Shown in pieces: positions 42,251-46,420 of a stretch of 46,420 nt of DNA. The translations under genes and the position numbers were made by a program. Under the pieces are notes generated by a model, which was not told the DNA's origin, made no database searches, and saw only the letters and a list, made by a program, of their open reading frames with translations. Every line of letters starts with the position of its first letter. Within the stretch, counting starts at the first letter, position 1. Source of the stretch: JBEEJZ01 sp046046915 (GTDB taxonomy: Bacteria > Pseudomonadota > Gammaproteobacteria > Burkholderiales > Burkholderiaceae_C); NCBI GenBank assembly GCA_046046915.1, contig JBJOIT010000025.1:1-46420 (forward strand). The letters are read 5' to 3'.

Positions 42251-43468
42251 TCAAGCCACCCGGGGCTTGACCTTGGAGGCCGCCAGCTTGGCGCGGGTGC
42301 GGGCCTCTTCTACATCGGCATCGAACGCCAGAGCCACGCCCATGCGCCGTTTGACAAAGCTTTCGGGCTTGCCAAACAGGCGCAGGTCAGTGTTGGGCAC
42401 GCGCAAGGCCTCGTCCACACCATCAAACACGATGCCCTGGGCCTCGACGCCGCCGTAAATCACAGCGCTGGCACCGGGGCTGCGCAGGGCGGTATTGACG
42501 GGCAAGCCCAGGATGGCACGGGCGTGCAGCTCAAACTCGCTTTGCACCTGGGTGGTGAGGGTGACCAGACCGGTGTCGTGCGGACGCGGGCTGACCTCGC
42601 TGAACCAGACCTGATTGCCCTTGACGAAGAGCTCCACGCCAAACAGACCCTGGCCACCCAGGTTATCGGTCACGGCCTTGGCAATCTGGCGCGATTTTTC
42701 TAGCGCGGCGGGGTGCATGGGATGGGGTTGCCAGCTTTCCACGTAGTCGCCGCTGACCTGGATGTGACCAATGGGCTCGCAAAAATGCGTTTCGATCTGG
42801 CCGTCGGCGCCCACGGCACGCACCGTGAGCTGGGTGATTTCGTAGTCAAAGTCGATGAAGCCTTCGACGATGACGCGCCCGTGGCTGACGCGGCCTCCCG
42901 CCATGGCGTACTCCCAGGCCTTTTGCACGTCGGCCGGGCCATCGATCTTGCTCTGGCCCTTGCCCGAGCTGCTCATCACCGGCTTGACGATGCAGGGGTA
43001 GCCGATGCCTGCCGTACCGTTTTCGCCGTCGATGGCCGCTTGCAGCTCGGCCAGCGAGTCGCAAAACTGATAGGGGCTGGTGGGCTGACCCAAGGTCTCG
43101 GCAGCCAGGCGGCGGATGCCCTCACGGTCCATGGTGAGGCGGGCCGCGCGGGCCGTGGGAATCACCCGCACCACGCCAGCAGCTTCGAGCTCTTCCAGCA
43201 TGGGGGTGGCAATGGCTTCGATCTCTGGCACCACCAGCTGCGGGCGCTCGGCCTCGATCAGTGCCTTGAGCTGGGCCGGGTCGCTCATGGTGATAGTGCG
43301 TGCGTGGTGGGCCACCTGCTGGCCCGGCGCGTTGTCGTAGCGATCAACCGCGATGGTCTCCACCCCCAGCCGCTGCAGGGCAATCAACACCTCCTTGCCC
43401 AGCTCGCCGCTGCCCAGCAGCATGACCTTGGTGGCATTGGGGGACAGTGGGGTGCCTAAGGTGGTCAT
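42251..43468 (-). CDS. purT: Formate-dependent phosphoribosylglycinamide formyltransferase (GAR transformylase 2)
   Basis: A 405-residue ATP-grasp enzyme that makes formyl-GAR from GAR, formate and ATP. LLGSGELGKEVLIALQRLGV and VDRYDNAPGQQVAHHA are the standard N-terminal domain. VKPVMSSSGKGQSK is the ATP-grasp glycine loop and FSEVSPRPHDTGLVTL the metal-binding core. I chose the ATG at 43468 over a TTG two codons upstream; AAGGAAATTG precedes it. It is a formate-using alternative to PurN. Purine genes are not clustered here, as purB is at 10 kb. Confidence 0.97.
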   Translation of the reverse strand: MTTLGTPLSPNATKVMLLGSGELGKEVLIALQRLGVETIAVDRYDNAPGQQVAHHARTITMSDPAQLKALIEAERPQLVVPEIEAIATPMLEELEAAGVVRVIPTARAARLTMDREGIRRLAAETLGQPTSPYQFCDSLAELQAAIDGENGTAGIGYPCIVKPVMSSSGKGQSKIDGPADVQKAWEYAMAGGRVSHGRVIVEGFIDFDYEITQLTVRAVGADGQIETHFCEPIGHIQVSGDYVESWQPHPMHPAALEKSRQIAKAVTDNLGGQGLFGVELFVKGNQVWFSEVSPRPHDTGLVTLTTQVQSEFELHARAILGLPVNTALRSPGASAVIYGGVEAQGIVFDGVDEALRVPNTDLRLFGKPESFVKRRMGVALAFDADVEEARTRAKLAASKVKPRVA

Positions 43469-43526
43469 CAACAATTTCCTTCAAAAGGTTGAATGTTAGG
43501 CGTTAAAAGCCCGAGATAAATAATAA

Positions 43527-43566
43527 AAAGTCGCGACTTTCTATCAAACTTATTCATAATAGTCGC
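43527..43566 (+). promoter_or_regulatory. Palindromic leader of the second DUF4143 gene
   Basis: A perfect 14-bp palindrome AAAGTCGCGACTTT spans 43527-43540. A third AGTCGC copy (in ATAATAGTCGC) ends at the ATG and forms an imperfect inverted repeat with GCGACTTTCTAT of the palindrome. The whole sits in an AT-rich 90-bp spacer divergent from purT. It is probably an operator; its AT-rich flanks and GCGA core resemble the inverted repeat at 16402-16446. Confidence 0.65.
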
Positions 43567-44700
43567 ATGAAACGCTACTTGGATGAGCAGGTTCGTCGGG
43601 ACCTAGAAAAAAAGATGGTGATCCTCACCGGCCCTAGACAGGTCGGCAAGACCACCTTGAGTCTGCAACTGTTACAAGAACAACCGGGTGGTCAGTATCT
43701 CAATTTTGATGTGCCAGCCCATCGCGCCATCATCCTGGCGCAAAGTTGGCGCCAGAGCGCCCCACTGTTGGTGCTGGACGAAATCCACAAGATGCGCAAC
43801 TGGAAGGCCTGGCTCAAGGGGGTGGTGGACGGGCGGCCAGCAGGTCAGTCGGTGCTAGTCACCGGTAGCGCACGTATGGACACCTTTCGGCAGTCCGGCG
43901 ATTCGCTGGCGGGGCGCTATTTCAGGCTTCAATTGCACCCCTTGTCAGTGCGTGAGTGGTGCGATTCAACCCAGGCAAGCCCCCACCAAGCGCTCACCCA
44001 CCTGCTGAACCGTGGTGGTTTTCCTGAGCCCGCGCTTGCCACGAATTACGCAGAGGCTCAACGTTGGCGCGCCGATTACTTTGCCGGCCTGGTGCGTGAA
44101 GACGTGCTGGAGTTTTCTCGTCTGCAAGAAGTCAACGCCATGCGGCTTTTTGCAGAAATGCTGAGATCACGTGTGGGCTCACCCTTGTCAATTGCTTCGT
44201 TGGCCCGTGACCTGCAGCTAGCCCCGGCCACCCTCGGTAAGTACCTCGATATTCTTGAAGCGCTGTTTGTAGTTTTCGTGGTTCGCCCGTGGCATCGTAA
44301 CATTGCCCGCGCCACCCTGCAGGCGCCCAAAGTTTATTTTTACGACACTGGCCTGGTACTGGGTGATGAGGGCGTGCGCTTCGAAAACCTGGTTGCTTGC
44401 CACCTTCTGAAAAAAGTGCAGTGGCAACAGGACACGCGAGGTCAGGCCGCCCAACTGCACTACATCCGCACCAAGGACGAGGCAGAGGTGGATTTCTGTC
44501 TAAGCGATGGCGACACGTTGACCCACCTGATCGAATGCAAGATGTCCGATGGCAAACCCCATCGAACCCTGACTCGGTTTGCCGACGAGTGGCCAGATGC
44601 ACAGGCGCTTCAGCTCTTGCGCGAATGCAGATCAGAGGCGGACCTGGGGCGGCTCCAGATTCGTGATGCGGCGCTATGGCTGGCTACGCTAGAGGTATGA
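43567..44700 (+). CDS. AAA ATPase with DUF4143 domain (second copy)
   Basis: A 377-residue protein. Walker A is LTGPRQVGKTTLSLQL, Walker B is PLLVLDEIHKM, and the sensor region is LVTGSARMDTFR. A winged-helix-like segment (SIASLARDLQLAPATLGKYL) precedes the DUF4143 part, which ends in a nuclease-like core (RTKDEAEVDFCLSDGDTLTH followed by LIECK). It is only distantly similar to the copy at 15227-16393, so it is not a recent duplication. The role is unknown. It is monocistronic, divergent from purT and followed by an MFS gene on the same strand after 55 nt. Confidence 0.9.
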   Translation: MKRYLDEQVRRDLEKKMVILTGPRQVGKTTLSLQLLQEQPGGQYLNFDVPAHRAIILAQSWRQSAPLLVLDEIHKMRNWKAWLKGVVDGRPAGQSVLVTGSARMDTFRQSGDSLAGRYFRLQLHPLSVREWCDSTQASPHQALTHLLNRGGFPEPALATNYAEAQRWRADYFAGLVREDVLEFSRLQEVNAMRLFAEMLRSRVGSPLSIASLARDLQLAPATLGKYLDILEALFVVFVVRPWHRNIARATLQAPKVYFYDTGLVLGDEGVRFENLVACHLLKKVQWQQDTRGQAAQLHYIRTKDEAEVDFCLSDGDTLTHLIECKMSDGKPHRTLTRFADEWPDAQALQLLRECRSEADLGRLQIRDAALWLATLEV

Positions 44701-44755
44701 CACCTGTCGAAGACGTCAGGACAGGTACACAGGTTCGGACACACATAATCCGGTC

Positions 44756-45973
44756 ATGACCCAAAACCAGCCGCCAAAGCACGCCACGACAAGAAATGCC
44801 CCCATTGCCGCATTACCATGGCGCGGCCTGCATCTGCCCGTGCACATCCGCGTCTTTGCGGCGTTTTATCTTTATTCGTTTGCGCTGGGAGGTTTTTTTC
44901 CTCGCCTGGCCGAAATTCAACGCAGCATGGGCGTGGCAGAGGGCGCGCTGGGCTTTGCCCTGATCGGCGCGGCAGTGGGCACCATGGTGTCACTCACTTT
45001 TGGCAGCCGGGTGATTGAACGGGTCGGCTACCGACGCATCCTGATCACCCTGTTGCCCACGGTCGCCACCTTTTACGCCATCGCCGCCTGGGCGACCGGT
45101 CCGGTGATGCTGTTTTGCACCTTGCTGCCGGTGGGCCTGGCGGTTGGCGCCATCGAGCAGGTGGTCAACATCGAGGCCGACCGCGTAGAGCACCAGATCG
45201 GCCGGCGCATCATGAACCGGGCACACGCCTTCTGGAGCTTTGGCTTTTTCTCGGCCAGTCTGGTGGGCGCGGGCATGTCATGGGTTGGCATCAGCCCGCA
45301 GTTGCACCTGGCGCTGATGGTGCCTGTGGTGCTGGCCGGCACGGTGCTGACCCTGGGTGGCTTCACCCCGGCGGCGCAGCGATCCGGTACCACTCAAGAT
45401 GAGGCACCGCTGTTTGCCCACCCCACCCTGGCTATCGGCCTGCTGGTGGCTGTGTCGCTGTCTGCCATGCTGATGGAGGGCGCCGGCATCGATTGGTCGG
45501 GGATCTACATGCGCGACGTGTTTGGCGGCAGCCCATTCATGAGCGGGATGGCCGTGGCCACCGGCGCGCTCGCACAAGCCGGCATGCGGTTTTTTGCCGA
45601 CCGGTTTGTGGAGCGCCACCAACCCGTGCGCGTGGCCCGGGCGCTGATCAGCATGATGGGCGCCGGCGTGGTGCTGGTGTACGCGGCACCTTCCATGTGG
45701 TTGGCATTTGTAGGGCTGGCGCTGATGGGAGCGGGCACCAGTGCACTGTTTCCCCTGGCCATGTCAGCTGCAGCACAACGCACCGACCGGCCCACTGCCG
45801 TCAACGTGGCAGCACTGGCGCAAACCTCTTTTGTGGCCTTTTTGCTAGGCCCACCTCTGCTGGGCTGGGTGGCCGAGCATTGGGGCATCCGCAACGCTTT
45901 CGGGCTGGGCCTGCCGCTGGTACTGCTTAGCCTGTTGACCGCGGGGGCGCTGGGGAACAAGCCCAATAATTGA
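44756..45973 (+). CDS. MFS transporter (YbjJ/fucose-permease-like)
   Basis: A 405-residue protein with about 12 hydrophobic segments after a polar N-terminus. FYLYSFALGGFFPRLAEIQR, GVAEGALGFALIGAAVGTMV and VIERVGYRRILITL match the YbjJ/FucP-like MFS subgroup. EDxxR-like MNRAHAFWSFGFFSASLVGA is its characteristic mid-loop. The substrate is unknown. It ends just before a strong bidirectional terminator shared with gap. The start follows a short AT-balanced spacer without a clear SD, so a downstream ATG is possible. Confidence 0.87.
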   Translation: MTQNQPPKHATTRNAPIAALPWRGLHLPVHIRVFAAFYLYSFALGGFFPRLAEIQRSMGVAEGALGFALIGAAVGTMVSLTFGSRVIERVGYRRILITLLPTVATFYAIAAWATGPVMLFCTLLPVGLAVGAIEQVVNIEADRVEHQIGRRIMNRAHAFWSFGFFSASLVGAGMSWVGISPQLHLALMVPVVLAGTVLTLGGFTPAAQRSGTTQDEAPLFAHPTLAIGLLVAVSLSAMLMEGAGIDWSGIYMRDVFGGSPFMSGMAVATGALAQAGMRFFADRFVERHQPVRVARALISMMGAGVVLVYAAPSMWLAFVGLALMGAGTSALFPLAMSAAAQRTDRPTAVNVAALAQTSFVAFLLGPPLLGWVAEHWGIRNAFGLGLPLVLLSLLTAGALGNKPNN

Positions 45974-45998
45974 CGCTGATGGTCCACCCAACAAAAAA

Positions 45999-46019
45999 CG
46001 CGCCCTAAGGCGCGTTTTT
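45999..46019. terminator. Bidirectional intrinsic terminator
   Basis: CGCGCC (45999-46004), loop CTAA, GGCGCG (46009-46014), preceded by six A and followed by five T. Each strand therefore reads a GC stem followed by a U-run. It serves the MFS gene (plus) and gap (minus). Confidence 0.95.
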
Positions 46020-46038
46020 CAATGGCGGTAAGGCCAGC

Positions 46039-46420
46039 TTACTTGGCGATCACACGTGCCATTTCCAGGCACTTGTTGGAGTAACCCCATTCGTTGTCGT
46101 ACCAGCTCACGAGCTTGACGAAGGTGCCGTCCAGGGCAATGCTGGCCTCGGCGTCGAAGATGGAGGTGCGGGTGTCGCCGCGGAAGTCGGTGGCCACCAC
46201 TTTGTCTTCGGTGTAACCCAGGATACCCTTCAAGGCGCCTTCAGACTGGGCCTTGATCTCGGCGCAGATGTCTTTCAGGCTGGCTTCGGTGTTGAGTTCC
46301 ACGGTCAGATCCACCACCGACACGTCGCTGGTAGGTACGCGGAAGGACATGCCGGTCAGTTTCTTGTTCAGCGAGGGAATCACCACACCCACAGCCTTGG
46401 CAGCACCAGTGGAACTAGGG
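46039..46420 (-). CDS. gap: Type I glyceraldehyde-3-phosphate dehydrogenase, 5'-truncated by window edge
   Basis: The frame is open from base 46420 to the stop at 46039 and gives 126 C-terminal residues. SSTGAAKAVGVVIPSLNKKL and MSFRVPTSDVSVVDL belong to the catalytic domain, and LVSWYDNEWGYSNKCLEMAR is the classic C-terminus. The catalytic Cys and NAD-binding domain lie outside the window. It oxidises glyceraldehyde-3-phosphate to 1,3-bisphosphoglycerate in glycolysis and gluconeogenesis. It is convergent with the MFS gene across the terminator. Confidence 0.97.
   Translation of the reverse strand, partial: PSSTGAAKAVGVVIPSLNKKLTGMSFRVPTSDVSVVDLTVELNTEASLKDICAEIKAQSEGALKGILGYTEDKVVATDFRGDTRTSIFDAEASIALDGTFVKLVSWYDNEWGYSNKCLEMARVIAK

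Overview
The window looks like a chromosomal segment of a betaproteobacterium in the Burkholderiales, most likely Comamonadaceae (Rhodoferax/Polaromonas/Acidovorax-like). This rests on the GC-rich protein style, the recA-recX, sucC-sucD-TerC-pilA and birA-SPOR neighbourhoods, and family types such as YaeQ, type-2 ArgC, DUF3717 and TctD/TctE. Taxonomy is inferred from gene content only. Both window edges cut genes: a ferritin-like gene at the left and gap (GAPDH) at the right.

Layout. 1-9.3 kb: a divergent stress locus. A ferritin-like gene and an FeS-type photolyase lie on the minus strand. Eight tightly packed plus-strand genes face them: flavin oxidoreductase, DUF1365, Cfa-like methyltransferase, chalcone-isomerase-like, MFS_2 transporter, DUF3833 lipoprotein, SDR and NTF2-like. 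Gene sets of this kind are known from light/singlet-oxygen responses and branched or furan fatty acid synthesis. 9.4-15.2 kb: housekeeping genes (GST, purB, yaeQ, a DUF3717-DUF1289 protein, a BepA-like M48 protease, moaC, an Uma2 nuclease). 15.2-17.3 kb: a small accessory patch with a DUF4143 ATPase behind a long inverted repeat, an orphan BrnA antitoxin with only the tail of BrnT left, a frameshifted IS5-type transposase stub and a 10-bp tandem repeat.

17.2-27.2 kb: a minus-strand type IV pilus and signalling block. In transcription order it runs TerC-like transporter, PP2C phosphatase, double-FHA protein, CHASE2 adenylate cyclase, class II cyclic-nucleotide phosphodiesterase, GAF-fused PilB-like ATPase, pilA (with its own sigma-54 promoter and PilR-like upstream sites), then an AT-rich PglL/TfpO-like O-glycosyltransferase and a small companion gene. 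The cyclase, phosphodiesterase and ATPase are so closely spaced or overlapped that they probably form one module: one makes cAMP, one destroys it, and the motor carries a GAF domain ending in a cyclic-nucleotide-GAF-like motif. I regard this as the best candidate for an undescribed system in the window.

27.4-35.1 kb: sucD-sucC, argC, recX-recA (with an SOS box), a MarR regulator and a TctD/TctE-type two-component system. 35.1-43.5 kb: a SPOR-like protein, birA, a SET-domain methyltransferase divergent from a topoisomerase III with a histone-H1-like Lys/Ala/Pro tail and a C-terminal SWIB domain (a chromatin-like pairing), a HbpS-like protein, a YchJ-like protein, an MFS transporter and purT. 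43.5-46.4 kb: a second DUF4143 ATPase with a palindromic leader, an MFS transporter, a bidirectional terminator and the 3' part of gap. No rRNA, tRNA, CRISPR array or prophage was seen.
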